This document shows positions 40,936 through 49,948 of a stretch of DNA of 64,000 nt, piece after piece (position 1 is the first letter of the stretch; the number at the start of each line of letters is the position of its first letter). This stretch comes from an uncultured Oscillospiraceae bacterium (GTDB lineage: Bacteria > Bacillota > Clostridia > Oscillospirales > Oscillospiraceae). The notes beneath the pieces are model-generated. The model saw only the letters and a list, made by a program, of their open reading frames with translations, was not told the origin of the DNA and did not search any database. The DNA lies in the NCBI GenBank assembly GCA_910578735.1, contig CAJTSQ010000010.1:1-64000 (forward strand), read 5' to 3'. Made by a program: the position numbers and the translations under genes.

Positions 40936-42585
40936 ATGGAAACAACAACTGTCTTAACGCCGGAGGCGTCCCAGGCGCCTGAGAAGCAGAAGCAGAGGCT
41001 TCCCCGTCCCCATCTGCCAAAGACCCGGAAGGGAAAGAAATGGCTGCGCCGGGGTCTCATCGCCGCTGTGGTGCTGCTGGGGGTTTACTGGTTTTTCATC
41101 CGAGGCGGTCAGGGGGGCGGCGCTCCCGCCATGGGGCAGTTTACCCCGGACACGGTACAGCGCCGGGACCTGACCTCGGCTGTGTCGGGCACGGGCACCG
41201 TCACCCCCATCGAGTCCTACTACCTGAAGCCCCTGGTCACCGGCGAGGTGCTGGAGGCCCCCTTTGAGGTGGGGGACCGGGTGGAGAAGGGACAGCTGCT
41301 TTACCGCCTGGACGCCAAGGACGCGGAGATGAGCATCCAGCAGGCCGAGCTGTCGGTCCGCCAGGCCCGGAAGAGCTATGACGACCTGGCCTCCAACCTC
41401 ACCGTCCGGGCGGGCGGGGCCGGAGTGGTCCAGAAAGTGCTGGTGCAGAAGGGGGACCTGGTCTCCCCCGGCACTCCCGTCGCCGAGGTGGCCGACACCT
41501 CCACCCTCACCGTCACTCTGCCCTTCCACTCCGCTGAGGCCCAGGGCATCCGGGCCGGCCAGTCCGCCCAGGTGACTATCGGCGGCACCATGGAGACCCT
41601 CCCCGGCACGGTGGAGTCGGTGTCCTCCGCCGAGCTGGTGGGGGCGGGCGGGGCCCTGGTGCGGAACGTGAAGATCCGGGTGAGCAACCCCGGGGCCCTC
41701 ACCGCCGCCAACTCCGCCACCGCTGCGGTGGGGGATATTGCCTGCGCCGGCAGCGCCAATTTTGAGGAGTCCCTGCGCCAGACGGTGGTGGCCCAGACCA
41801 GCGGCGAGGTCACCGACGTAGCTGTCACCGCCGGCAGCAAGGTGTCCGCCGGGTCCGCCCTGGCCACCCTGGGCGGGACCGCCGCCCAGAGCTCCCTGGA
41901 GGACATGGCCATCGCCCTGGAGAATGCCCAGCTGGCCCTCCAGCGGTCTCAGGACGCCCTGGAGAACTACACCATCACCGCCCCCATCTCGGGCACCGTC
42001 ATCGAGAAGAATGTGAAGGCGGGGGACAATGTGAACAACATCGAGGCGGGGGCGCTGGCCGTCATCTACGACCTGAGCTACCTGAAGCTGGAAATGAATA
42101 TCAGCGAGCTGGACCTGAGCAAGGTGGCCGCGGGCCAGCCGGTGGACATCACCGCAGACGCCATCCCCGGCGAGGTCTTTGAGGGCCGGGTGGACCGGGT
42201 GAGCATCAACGGCACCACCACCAACGGCTTTACCACCTATCCCGCCACCATCCTGCTGGAGGACTACGGCGGACTGAACCCGGGCATGAACGTGTCCGCC
42301 GACATCGTGGTGGAGCGGGTGAAAAACGCCCTGTCCATCCCGGCGGCGGCGGTCCAGCGGGGTGACACCGTGCTGGTGCCCCTGGAGGGCTGCCTGTCCC
42401 CCGACGGGGCCTCGGTACTCGACCCCACCAAGACTGAGGAACGCACCGTCACCCTGGGCGGCGGCGACGGAGAGTATGTGGAGATCACCTCCGGCCTGAA
42501 CGAGGGGGACACCGTTCTGGTGCCCGCCCAGGCCCAGAGCGGCATGAGCGGCGGAGTAATGGCCGCCGCGCCTGCAGGAGGTTGA
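40936..42585 (+). CDS. Exporter adaptor protein (MacA/HlyD family)
   Basis: The 549-residue protein is a membrane-fusion-type adaptor for an ABC exporter. It has a basic cytoplasmic N-terminus, one membrane helix near residues 37-56 (LRRGLIAAVVLLGVYWFFI), then paired lipoyl/barrel domains. Lipoyl halves are visible in VTGEVLEAPFEVGDRVEKGQ and ISGTVIEKNVKAGDNV. A coiled coil lies near residues 320-350. In Gram-positives such adaptors work outside the membrane with MacB-like transporters. It starts a four-gene operon; GGAGG precedes the ATG. Duplicate lipoyl-type segments make it longer than many relatives. Confidence 0.9.
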   Translation: METTTVLTPEASQAPEKQKQRLPRPHLPKTRKGKKWLRRGLIAAVVLLGVYWFFIRGGQGGGAPAMGQFTPDTVQRRDLTSAVSGTGTVTPIESYYLKPLVTGEVLEAPFEVGDRVEKGQLLYRLDAKDAEMSIQQAELSVRQARKSYDDLASNLTVRAGGAGVVQKVLVQKGDLVSPGTPVAEVADTSTLTVTLPFHSAEAQGIRAGQSAQVTIGGTMETLPGTVESVSSAELVGAGGALVRNVKIRVSNPGALTAANSATAAVGDIACAGSANFEESLRQTVVAQTSGEVTDVAVTAGSKVSAGSALATLGGTAAQSSLEDMAIALENAQLALQRSQDALENYTITAPISGTVIEKNVKAGDNVNNIEAGALAVIYDLSYLKLEMNISELDLSKVAAGQPVDITADAIPGEVFEGRVDRVSINGTTTNGFTTYPATILLEDYGGLNPGMNVSADIVVERVKNALSIPAAAVQRGDTVLVPLEGCLSPDGASVLDPTKTEERTVTLGGGDGEYVEITSGLNEGDTVLVPAQAQSGMSGGVMAAAPAGG

Positions 42586-42591
42586 TGAACG

Positions 42592-43335
42592 GTGGAACAC
42601 CTCATTGAACTGAAAAACGTCTATAAAATATATCAGATGGGCTCGGAGACGGTCCACGCCCTGGATGGGGTGGACCTGACCATCGACCAGGGGGAGTTTG
42701 TGGCCATCGTGGGCTCCTCCGGGTCGGGTAAGTCCACCGCCATGAATATCATCGGCTGTCTGGACGTGCCCACCTCGGGCACCTACCGCCTGGGGGGCGT
42801 GGACGTGTCCACCATGGACGACGACCAGCAGGCGGAGATCCGCAACAAGATGCTGGGCTTCATCTTCCAGCAGTACAACCTGATCCCCAAGCTGTCCGTG
42901 CTGGAGAACGTGGAGCTGCCCCTGCTCTATGCCGGGGTGGACAGCGGCGAGCGCCGGGAGCGGGCTCTGGCCTCGTTGGAGCGGGTGGGCCTGCGGGACA
43001 AGGGGAAGAACCTGCCCTCCCAGCTGTCCGGCGGTCAGCAGCAGCGGGTGTCCATCGCCCGGGCGCTGGCGGGAGACCCCAGCCTGATCCTGGCCGACGA
43101 GCCCACCGGCGCCCTGGACTCCCGCACCGGCCGGGAGGTGCTGAAATTCCTCAAGCAGCTGCACCAGGAGGGAAATACGGTGGTTCTCATCACCCACGAC
43201 AACTCCATCGCCGTGAAGGCCGAGCGGATTGTCCGCCTTCAGGACGGCAAAATCATCTACGACGGGGACTCCCGCGACCCCCGGGCGGTGGTCCAGCCCC
43301 ACGGGGAGGACGAGGACGAGGAGGTGGGCGCATGA
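42592..43335 (+). CDS. ABC exporter ATP-binding protein (MacB/LolD type)
   Basis: The 247-residue ATPase has Walker A GSSGSGKST near residue 40, signature LSGGQQQRVSIARAL and Walker B LILADEPTGALD, the strict pattern of MacB/LolD ATPases. It starts with GTG six bases after the adaptor gene, and its end overlaps the permease start by four bases (ATGA). It powers mechanotransmission or export through the following permease. Confidence 0.95.
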   Translation: MEHLIELKNVYKIYQMGSETVHALDGVDLTIDQGEFVAIVGSSGSGKSTAMNIIGCLDVPTSGTYRLGGVDVSTMDDDQQAEIRNKMLGFIFQQYNLIPKLSVLENVELPLLYAGVDSGERRERALASLERVGLRDKGKNLPSQLSGGQQQRVSIARALAGDPSLILADEPTGALDSRTGREVLKFLKQLHQEGNTVVLITHDNSIAVKAERIVRLQDGKIIYDGDSRDPRAVVQPHGEDEDEEVGA

Positions 43336-44576
43336 ACTTCACCCAATCCTTCCGCCTGGCGATAAAGTCCCTCACCACCAGCAAAATGCGGGCCCTGCTC
43401 ACCATGCTGGGCATCATCATCGGCGTGGGGGCGGTCATCGTCATCCTGTCCCTGGGCAACGGCCTCACCGGCATGGTCCAGCAGCAGGTGGATAAGCTGG
43501 GCATCAACATGATCCAGGCCCAGTTCTTCGGCGGCACAGCGGATAGGCTGCCCGACCCGGAGGATATGTATGACATGGTGGAGGCGAACGCGGACATTCT
43601 CACCGGCGTATCCCCCTATCTGGGGGTCAATGCCGTGGTCCGCCACGGCAGCGACAAATTCGACCGTACCAGCCTCTACGGCGTCAGCGAGATTATGTAC
43701 AACGCCGCTACCGGCTACACCATCGACGGCGAGCAGCTGGCCAAGGGCCGCTTCGTCAGCTACATGGACGTGGAGCGGCGGGAAAACATCTGTGTAATCG
43801 GGGCCTATCTGGAGGAAGAAGCCTTCGGCGGCGACGCCCTGGGGAAACAGCTTTCCATCAACGGCCGGCCCCTCACGGTGGTGGGGGTACTCAAGCGCAA
43901 CGCCGAGCTGGAGATGCTCCCCGGCAGCCAGGACGACCAGATCTACATCCCCTACACCACCGCCCTGGAGATTATGGGCAGCCGGTGGGTCAATTTGTAC
44001 ATCTTCACCAGCACCTCCGGCGAGACCGCCGACGCCGGCAAAAGGGTCATCGAGGCCTATCTCAACGACTTTTTCCGTACCGACGACGGGATGTATAATT
44101 ACTTCTACATCACCACCATGGCCGAGCAGGCCAACCAGATCAACGCCATGATGGGGGTAGCTATGGGCGTGCTGGTGGCCATCGCCGCCATCAGCCTCCT
44201 GGTGGGCGGCATCGGAATCATGAACATCATGCTGGTGTCCGTCACCGAGCGCACCCGGGAGATCGGCGTGCGCAAGTCTCTGGGAGCCAAGCGCCGGGAC
44301 ATCCGCAGCCAGTTTGTCATCGAGGCGGGCACCACCTCCGCCATCGGCGGCATTCTGGGCATCGGCTTCGGCTGGATGCTGGCCAAGGGCATCGGCGCGG
44401 TGCTGGGGGGAATGCTTTCTGAAAATATGGGCGGCGGCGTCTTCGACGCCACCCCCACCCTGGGGGCCATCGGCCTGAGCTTCGGCGTGTCGGTGGGCAT
44501 CGGCATCCTGTTCGGCTACCTGCCCGCCAACAAGGCGGCCAAGCTCAACCCCATCGACGCTTTAAGATACGATTAA
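43332..44576 (+). CDS. ABC exporter permease (MacB type)
   Basis: The 414-residue protein has the MacB layout: one N-terminal membrane helix (MLGIIIGVGAVIVILSLG), a large extracellular MacB_PCD domain (about residues 50-270), then three C-terminal helices (FtsX domain, GGIGIMNIMLVSVTERTREIG). The conserved RTREIGVRKSLGAKRRDI motif lies in the cytoplasmic loop. It completes an exporter for peptides, antimicrobials or lipids; the substrate is not evident. Confidence 0.94.
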   Translation: MNFTQSFRLAIKSLTTSKMRALLTMLGIIIGVGAVIVILSLGNGLTGMVQQQVDKLGINMIQAQFFGGTADRLPDPEDMYDMVEANADILTGVSPYLGVNAVVRHGSDKFDRTSLYGVSEIMYNAATGYTIDGEQLAKGRFVSYMDVERRENICVIGAYLEEEAFGGDALGKQLSINGRPLTVVGVLKRNAELEMLPGSQDDQIYIPYTTALEIMGSRWVNLYIFTSTSGETADAGKRVIEAYLNDFFRTDDGMYNYFYITTMAEQANQINAMMGVAMGVLVAIAAISLLVGGIGIMNIMLVSVTERTREIGVRKSLGAKRRDIRSQFVIEAGTTSAIGGILGIGFGWMLAKGIGAVLGGMLSENMGGGVFDATPTLGAIGLSFGVSVGIGILFGYLPANKAAKLNPIDALRYD

Positions 44577-44593
44577 AGGAAGGAGAACGCGCG

Positions 44594-46432
44594 ATGAAAA
44601 CAAAACGCTTTTTTTCCGCCCTCTTGGCGGCCTGTCTCACCCTGACGCTGGTCCTGCCCGCCACGGCGGCGGGGAGTGCCGCCTCTCTGGAGGAGGCCAC
44701 CCAGGCGGTGAACGCCTTGGGGATTTTGTCCGGACAGGTGTCTCAGACGGTGACCCGAGCGGAGTTTGTCGCTATGGTCATCAAGGCCTCCCCGGGCGGG
44801 GACGGGGTGGGCCAGGCGGCCACCTCCCCCTACCCCGACATCCCCCGCAGCCACTGGGCCAGCGGCTATGTGGAGGCGGCGGTGAGCCGGGGGCTGATCT
44901 CCGGCTTCAGCGACGGCACCTTCCGCCCCAATCAGGAGATCAAGCTGGCCGAGGCGGCCTCCATGGCCCTGGCCCTGCTGGGCTACGGGCCGGAGGACTT
45001 CTCCGGGGCCTACCCCACCGGCCAGCTGGCCATGTACCACAGCTTGAAGCTGGACCGGGGGGTCACCGCCTCCGGCGCGGCCTCCGCCCTCACCCGGCAG
45101 GACGCCGTCTGGCTGTTTTACAACCTGCTGTCCGCCCGGACCAAGGAGGGCGCGCCCTACATCCAGGCCCTGGGCTACGGTCTGGACGCTTCCGGCAAGC
45201 CCGATCTGGTGGCCCTGATCAACGGGGAGATGGAGGGGCCGGTGGTGGCGCAGGGCTACGGCTGGAAGTCTGAGCTGGGCTTTACCCCTGGAACGGTGTA
45301 CCGCAACGGCAGCTCCGCCGGGCTGAACCACATCCAGGACTACGACGTGCTCTACTGGAACGCGTCTATGAACACCCTGTGGGCTTACGCAAAGAAGACC
45401 ACCGGGGCCATTCAGGCCATTGCCCCCTCCGGCGCGGTCCCCACCTCGGTGACGGTGGCGGGGCGGACCTATGAGATCGAGAGCTCCGCTGCCGCCTATG
45501 CCCTATCCGACCTGGGCCAGTATCACCTAGGGGACACCGTCACCCTTCTGCTGGGCCGAAGCGGCGGTGTGGCCGCTGTGGCCGATGTGTCCGCCAGCGC
45601 CGGAGAGCGGGTGGGCATTGTGACCGAGGTGTCCAAGTCCGATTACCCAGACGGGACCGGCGGCAGCTACACCGCCCAGACCGTTACCCTGCTGGCCACC
45701 GACGGCCAGACCTATCAGTATCAGGTCCAGGGCAGCTATCGGAAGGGCAGCGTGGTCCGGGCCGTGGTGGCCGCCAAGGGAGGAAAGGTCACCCTCCGGG
45801 GGTTGAGCAACGCCTCCCTGACCGGCAAGGTAAACAAGGAGGGCACCAGGCTGGGCCAGTACGCCTTTGCCCAGGGGGCGGAGATTCTGGATGTGAGCGA
45901 GGACCGGGGCGCGGTGGTCTATCCCGGCCGCCTGGCCGGGCTGGACCTGGGCAGCGGCAAGGTGAAGTACTACGCCCTTAACCCCCAGGGGGAGATCGAG
46001 ACCCTCATCCTCAACGACGTCACCGGCGACGCCTATCAGTACGGCGTCATCACCCGCTTTGAAGAACAGGGCCAGGGGATGAGCCGGTTCTGCACCTACC
46101 AGTATGATGTGGGCGGGGTGAGCTATACCCTCTCCGGCACCACCAAATTCCTGGCCGGCGGCGGGCCGGTCCGCATCCTGGGAGACCCCGCCGCTCCGGA
46201 ACGGCTGTATGCCCTCACCGCCGCGGGAGCGGGTCAGGTGTCCGGCGGCCAGTTTGTCACAGGCAGCCAGCGGTATACCCTGTCTGACAGCGTGGCGGTC
46301 TACGAGATCCGGGACGGGCGGTACTACCTGTCCAGCCTGGCCCGGGCGGAGGAGAGCGGCGCCGCGGTGACCGGGTACTATGACAAGGCGGAGTCCGCCG
46401 GCGGACGGATCCGGGTCATCCTTGTGAAATAA
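44594..46432 (+). CDS. Secreted SLH-domain protein
   Basis: The 612-residue protein has a signal peptide (residues 1-25, cut near ATAAG). S-layer homology repeats follow in residues about 35-175: FVAMVIKASPGGDG, then PYPDIPRSHWASGYVEAAVSRG and FSDGTFRPNQEIKLAEAASM. SLH domains anchor proteins to pyruvylated cell-wall polymer. The rest is beta-rich with Gly/Thr/Val and no recognised catalytic motif. It is 17 bases after the exporter permease, so it may be a wall-anchored partner of that exporter. Confidence 0.85.
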   Translation: MKTKRFFSALLAACLTLTLVLPATAAGSAASLEEATQAVNALGILSGQVSQTVTRAEFVAMVIKASPGGDGVGQAATSPYPDIPRSHWASGYVEAAVSRGLISGFSDGTFRPNQEIKLAEAASMALALLGYGPEDFSGAYPTGQLAMYHSLKLDRGVTASGAASALTRQDAVWLFYNLLSARTKEGAPYIQALGYGLDASGKPDLVALINGEMEGPVVAQGYGWKSELGFTPGTVYRNGSSAGLNHIQDYDVLYWNASMNTLWAYAKKTTGAIQAIAPSGAVPTSVTVAGRTYEIESSAAAYALSDLGQYHLGDTVTLLLGRSGGVAAVADVSASAGERVGIVTEVSKSDYPDGTGGSYTAQTVTLLATDGQTYQYQVQGSYRKGSVVRAVVAAKGGKVTLRGLSNASLTGKVNKEGTRLGQYAFAQGAEILDVSEDRGAVVYPGRLAGLDLGSGKVKYYALNPQGEIETLILNDVTGDAYQYGVITRFEEQGQGMSRFCTYQYDVGGVSYTLSGTTKFLAGGGPVRILGDPAAPERLYALTAAGAGQVSGGQFVTGSQRYTLSDSVAVYEIRDGRYYLSSLARAEESGAAVTGYYDKAESAGGRIRVILVK

Positions 46433-46438
46433 AAACGG

Positions 46439-46466
46439 TGCGGCCTGGGCCAATGCCCAGGCCGCC
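46439..46466. terminator. Bidirectional terminator between SLH gene and reductase
   Basis: GCGGCCTGGGC pairs with GCCCAGGCCGC around a four-base loop. The minus-strand side is followed by a T-rich tract, so it best serves the aldo/keto reductase gene, while the convergent SLH gene also ends here. Confidence 0.75.
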
Positions 46467-46471
46467 GCTGT

Positions 46472-47308
46472 TTAAACAGACTGCCGCGGCCGGTCGGGAT
46501 GTTCCCCGCCCCAGCCCAGCTGAGGGAGGGTCCGGAGGCGGAACATGTCCTCCTCTGTGATGGAAAAGCCAAACAGGTCCAGGTTCTGCGACATCCGCTC
46601 CGGGGAGGAGGACTTTGGCAGGGGGACCACCTGGTTCTGCACCGCAAAGCGCAGGCACAGTTGGGGCACTGTGACGCCGTACCCTTCCGCCATGGCAATC
46701 AGGGCGGGCTCATCCTTCAGGCGCATCCGCCCGATGGGGCTCCAGCCCTCCACCAGGATGTTCTGGCCCTGGCACCAGCGCACCGCCGCCTCCTGAATGT
46801 AGCCGGGGTGGTACTCCAGCTGGTCCACCATAGGCCGGACGGCGCAGCGGCCCATCAGGTTCATCAGGTGATGGGGCAGGAAGTTGCTCACCCCGATGGC
46901 CCGCACCGCGCCCTGCCGGTACAGCTCCTCCAGGCAGCACCAGACCTTTATGTCCAGCTCCTTCCAGTCCGCCCGCTCCGGATTGGGCCGGGGCCAGTGG
47001 ATCAGATACAGGTCCAGGTAGTCCGTCCCCAGGGCCTGCAGCGAGGCGCGGAAGGCGGCCATGGGGTCGTCCATCTGATCCTTCCACAGCTTGGAGGTGA
47101 GGAAAAACTCCTCCCGGGGCAGGCCGCTGGCCCGCACGGCCTGGCCCAGGGCCTTCTCCGTGCCATAGAAGGACGCGGTGTCGAAGTGGCGGTAGCCCGC
47201 CTGGATAGCAGACAGCAGCACGTCTACCCCGTTTTCCTCCGGGAGCTTGTAGCAGCCGAAGCCAATGCCGGGTATCGTGACGCCGTTGGACAGGGTTGAA
47301 TAAATCAT
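46472..47308 (-). CDS. Aldo/keto reductase
   Basis: The 278-residue NADPH-dependent oxidoreductase reduces aldehydes or ketoses. The catalytic tetrad is visible as Asp in YRHFDTASFYGTE with the active Tyr, Lys in FLTSKLW and His in LYLIHWPRP. The cofactor region VPLPKSSSPERMSQN is near the C-terminus. The start MIYSTLSNGV is preceded by AAGGAGGAAA. It resembles the 2,5-diketogluconate reductase type. It is monocistronic, divergent from the PfkB kinase gene. Confidence 0.93.
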   Translation of the reverse strand: MIYSTLSNGVTIPGIGFGCYKLPEENGVDVLLSAIQAGYRHFDTASFYGTEKALGQAVRASGLPREEFFLTSKLWKDQMDDPMAAFRASLQALGTDYLDLYLIHWPRPNPERADWKELDIKVWCCLEELYRQGAVRAIGVSNFLPHHLMNLMGRCAVRPMVDQLEYHPGYIQEAAVRWCQGQNILVEGWSPIGRMRLKDEPALIAMAEGYGVTVPQLCLRFAVQNQVVPLPKSSSPERMSQNLDLFGFSITEEDMFRLRTLPQLGWGGEHPDRPRQSV

Positions 47309-47396
47309 AGCAGTTTCCTCCTTTTCACCCATCATACCACGGGACGTCGGGGAGGCGCAAGAAAAATCCGCTCTCCCGGGACCGGGGTTTTCCTTC

Positions 47397-47424
47397 TTGC
47401 ATTTTTGCCCGGGGGCGGTATAAT
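47397..47424 (+). promoter_or_regulatory. Predicted promoter of the PfkB/lyxose isomerase operon
   Basis: TTGCAT and TATAAT are separated by 16 bases, about 75 bases upstream of the kinase gene. Confidence 0.6.
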
Positions 47425-47499
47425 AAGAGAAGATATATGAAGAAGATCATGCCCGGACATGCGGCAAGACCACTTGATAAATGAAGGAGGCAACTGAAC

Positions 47500-48456
47500 A
47501 TGGACCTGTACAGTATCGGCGAACTGGTAATCGACTTCACCCCCGGCAGCGAGCCTGCCAGCTATATCCGCAATCCCGGCGGGGCCCCCGCCAACGCGGC
47601 CATCACCGCTGCCCGCAGCGGCCTGTCGGCGGGGGTGTGCAGCAGCGTGGGAGACGACGACTTCGGCCGGTTCCTGCTCCAGACTCTGGAGGAGAACGGG
47701 GTGAAGGTCCTCAACCCCAGGCTGTGTGAGCGCGCCATCACCACCCTGGCCTTCGTCACCCTGGCCCCCGACGGCAACCGCAGCTTTACCTTTGCCCGCA
47801 AGCCGGGGGCGGACATGTTCCTGGAGGAGGAGGCCGTCAGGGAAGATGACATCCGAAACAGCGTCATTGTCCACGCCGGTTCCTGCTCCCTGTCCGCCTC
47901 GCCTGCTGCGGAGGCCACCGCCAAGGCCCTGCGCCTGGGCCATGAGACGGGAAAACTGGTCAGCTTTGACGTGAACTACCGCAATGTGATGTGGAAGGAC
48001 GACCAGGCGGCCTGCGCCGCCAAGGTTCGGGAGATTTTGCCCTATGTGGACCTGCTGAAGGTGTCCGACGAGGAGGTGGGCATGATGGGCGGCGAGCCCG
48101 CTCTGCCCGGCCTGATGGAGGAGTTTGGGATTGCCGTGGCCGTTGAGACCCTGGGCGGCGCGGGGGCCAGGTGCTTCTTTGGGGGCGAGAGCTGGGACGC
48201 GGCCAGCTTCAAGGTCCCCTGTGTGGATACCAACGGGGCGGGAGACGCCTTCTGGGGCGCCTTCCTGGCCAGCCTGCATATCCAGGGGGTGAAGGCGGCG
48301 GGCCAGATCACCAGGGAGGTCCTCAGCCGGGCCGTGACCTACGGCAACGCCGCCGGCGCGCTGACCGTTCAGAAGAAGGGGGCCATCCCCGCCCTGCCCA
48401 CCCGGGCACAGATTGAGGCCTTCCTGGCCGGTAACGGAGGAGAGAAGACGCTGTGA
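47500..48456 (+). CDS. PfkB-family kinase, fructokinase-like
   Basis: The 318-residue kinase belongs to the ribokinase family. GELVIDFTPG and NPGGAPANAAITAARSG at the N-terminus are typical of fructokinases. The C-terminal anion hole and catalytic Asp are in CVDTNGAGDAFWGAFLASL. AAGGAGG supports the start. It overlaps the D-lyxose isomerase gene by four bases (GTGA). Together they could turn mannose or lyxose into fructose- or xylulose-phosphate. Fructose is the most likely substrate by family; xylulose is possible by context. Confidence 0.9.
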   Translation: MDLYSIGELVIDFTPGSEPASYIRNPGGAPANAAITAARSGLSAGVCSSVGDDDFGRFLLQTLEENGVKVLNPRLCERAITTLAFVTLAPDGNRSFTFARKPGADMFLEEEAVREDDIRNSVIVHAGSCSLSASPAAEATAKALRLGHETGKLVSFDVNYRNVMWKDDQAACAAKVREILPYVDLLKVSDEEVGMMGGEPALPGLMEEFGIAVAVETLGGAGARCFFGGESWDAASFKVPCVDTNGAGDAFWGAFLASLHIQGVKAAGQITREVLSRAVTYGNAAGALTVQKKGAIPALPTRAQIEAFLAGNGGEKTL

Positions 48457-49142
48457 AACGCTCTGAGATCAACCGGGCCCTGAGAGAGCTGGAGGACATG
48501 TGCGCCCGATACTCCTTTGCCCTGCCGCCCTTCTGCCGGTTCACCCCGGAACAGTGGCAGGAGCTGGGCCAGGAGTACGATGAGGTCCGGGACTGCATGC
48601 TGGGCTGGGACATCACCGACTATGGAAAAGGGGATTTTGACCGCTTCGGCTTCTCCCTCATCACCATCCGCAACGGGAACCGGGCCATGGCGGACAAGTA
48701 CCCCAAAGTGTATGCCGAAAAGCTGCTCTACCTGAGGGAAGGGCAGTACGCCCCCAACCATTTCCACTGGTACAAAACGGAGGACATCATCAACCGGGGG
48801 GGCGGGAATGTGCTCATCCGGGTGTATAACTCCCTGCCTGACGAGGAGATTGACTATCAGTCGGATGTCACCGTCCACACCGACGGCCGCACCTACACCG
48901 TCCCCGCCGGAACCCAGGTCCGGCTGACGCCGGGGGAGAGCATCCACATCCAGCAGCGGCTGTATCACGACTTCTCCGTGGAGGAGGGCACTGGCCCTGT
49001 GCTGCTGGGCGAAGTGAGCCAGTGCAACGACGACAACACCGACAATCGCTTTAACCCTCCGGTGGGCCGTTTTCCGGAAATCGAGGAGGACGAGCCCCCC
49101 TACCGCCTGCTGTGCAACGAGTATCCCCCCGCGAAGGACTGA
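48453..49142 (+). CDS. D-lyxose/D-mannose isomerase, cupin type
   Basis: The 229-residue protein matches the D-lyxose ketol-isomerase family, single-cupin metal enzymes interconverting D-lyxose with D-xylulose and D-mannose with D-fructose. The metal site is in PNHFHWYKTEDIINRGGG (His103, His105, Glu110), with a later His in RLYHDFSVEEGTGPVLLGEVSQCNDDNTDN. It uses a GTG start overlapping the kinase gene, indicating translational coupling. A strong terminator follows. Confidence 0.9.
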   Translation: MKRSEINRALRELEDMCARYSFALPPFCRFTPEQWQELGQEYDEVRDCMLGWDITDYGKGDFDRFGFSLITIRNGNRAMADKYPKVYAEKLLYLREGQYAPNHFHWYKTEDIINRGGGNVLIRVYNSLPDEEIDYQSDVTVHTDGRTYTVPAGTQVRLTPGESIHIQQRLYHDFSVEEGTGPVLLGEVSQCNDDNTDNRFNPPVGRFPEIEEDEPPYRLLCNEYPPAKD

Positions 49143-49148
49143 TGAATC

Positions 49149-49178
49149 AAGGAGTCCGCCTGTCGGCGGACTCCTTTT
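49149..49178. terminator. Terminator after the lyxose isomerase gene
   Basis: GGAGTCCGCC pairs with GGCGGACTCC around TGTC and is followed by TTTT. It also lies at the end of the convergent ABC permease gene. Confidence 0.85.
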
Positions 49179-49180
49179 GT

Positions 49181-49948
49181 CTATTCCAGATTCAATTTGT
49201 GTTCCAGAATCCAGCACACAGCGGCCAGGAACAGCGCGGCGGGGATGAGCATGATGGCGCTGGCGGTGAGCATGGAGTTGTAAGCGTTGGTATTGGTCAT
49301 ATTCATCAGCGACTGGACGAAGCCATAGGAGAATACTCGGCTGTAAGCGTTGACCAGCAGGATATACAGGACGATAAAGGCGGCCACGCTGATAAGCCTG
49401 CGATGACGGGAGAACAGGTGCCCCACGGCCATAGCCAGATACATGGACGCGATGAACAGCACAAGGAATGCGACGATCACCAGGCAAAATTCCGCCATCA
49501 GGAGCAGAACGTCGGGGTGCTTCATGATACCCCGGAACGCCCCCGGCCAGGGAAACTGGAACAGGTCGGGCAGGTTAAGGGGAAGGGTGAGGACAGGGGA
49601 GATGATGGCCACCACCCCGCAGCCCACCCAGGTGACCACCCCGGAAATCAGCTTGGAGGCCACCAGCTGCCAGGGGCGGACAGGGAGGGTGTGCATCAGA
49701 TATCCCTCGTTCCCCAGCAGACCCTTGGAAAATCGATTGATGACAAAGCCGATCGAGATTACGAACATGGCTGCGATGACGCCGATAAAGGCCAGCATAA
49801 ACACCTCGGAATTGGTAAACAGGCTGTCGCCCAAGTCCCGGAACATGGTAAATCGGTTGACCAGCGCCAAGGCCAGGGCCGCCCCCCACACAAGGGAGAA
49901 CTGCTTCCACATGGCCCGGAGGTCATACTTCAGTAATTTTAACAGCAT
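49181..49948 (-). CDS. ABC transporter permease (ABC-2 like)
   Basis: The 255-residue membrane protein has six hydrophobic segments and starts MLLKLLKYDLRAMWKQF. A cytoplasmic block, NRFSKGLLGNEGYLMHTLPVRPWQL, is typical of permeases paired with YtrB/BcrA-like ATPases in GntR-controlled operons. Its ATG overlaps the stop of the ATPase gene by one base (TAATG). Substrate unknown; such systems often answer cell-envelope stress. Confidence 0.82.
   Translation of the reverse strand: MLLKLLKYDLRAMWKQFSLVWGAALALALVNRFTMFRDLGDSLFTNSEVFMLAFIGVIAAMFVISIGFVINRFSKGLLGNEGYLMHTLPVRPWQLVASKLISGVVTWVGCGVVAIISPVLTLPLNLPDLFQFPWPGAFRGIMKHPDVLLLMAEFCLVIVAFLVLFIASMYLAMAVGHLFSRHRRLISVAAFIVLYILLVNAYSRVFSYGFVQSLMNMTNTNAYNSMLTASAIMLIPAALFLAAVCWILEHKLNLE

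Noticed and set aside
40954..43302. A 782-codon open frame on the minus strand
   Set aside because: It is antisense to the adaptor and ATPase genes, whose motifs are unmistakable. Its translation is a low-complexity Gly/His/Val/Leu/Gln mixture typical of shadow frames in GC-rich DNA.
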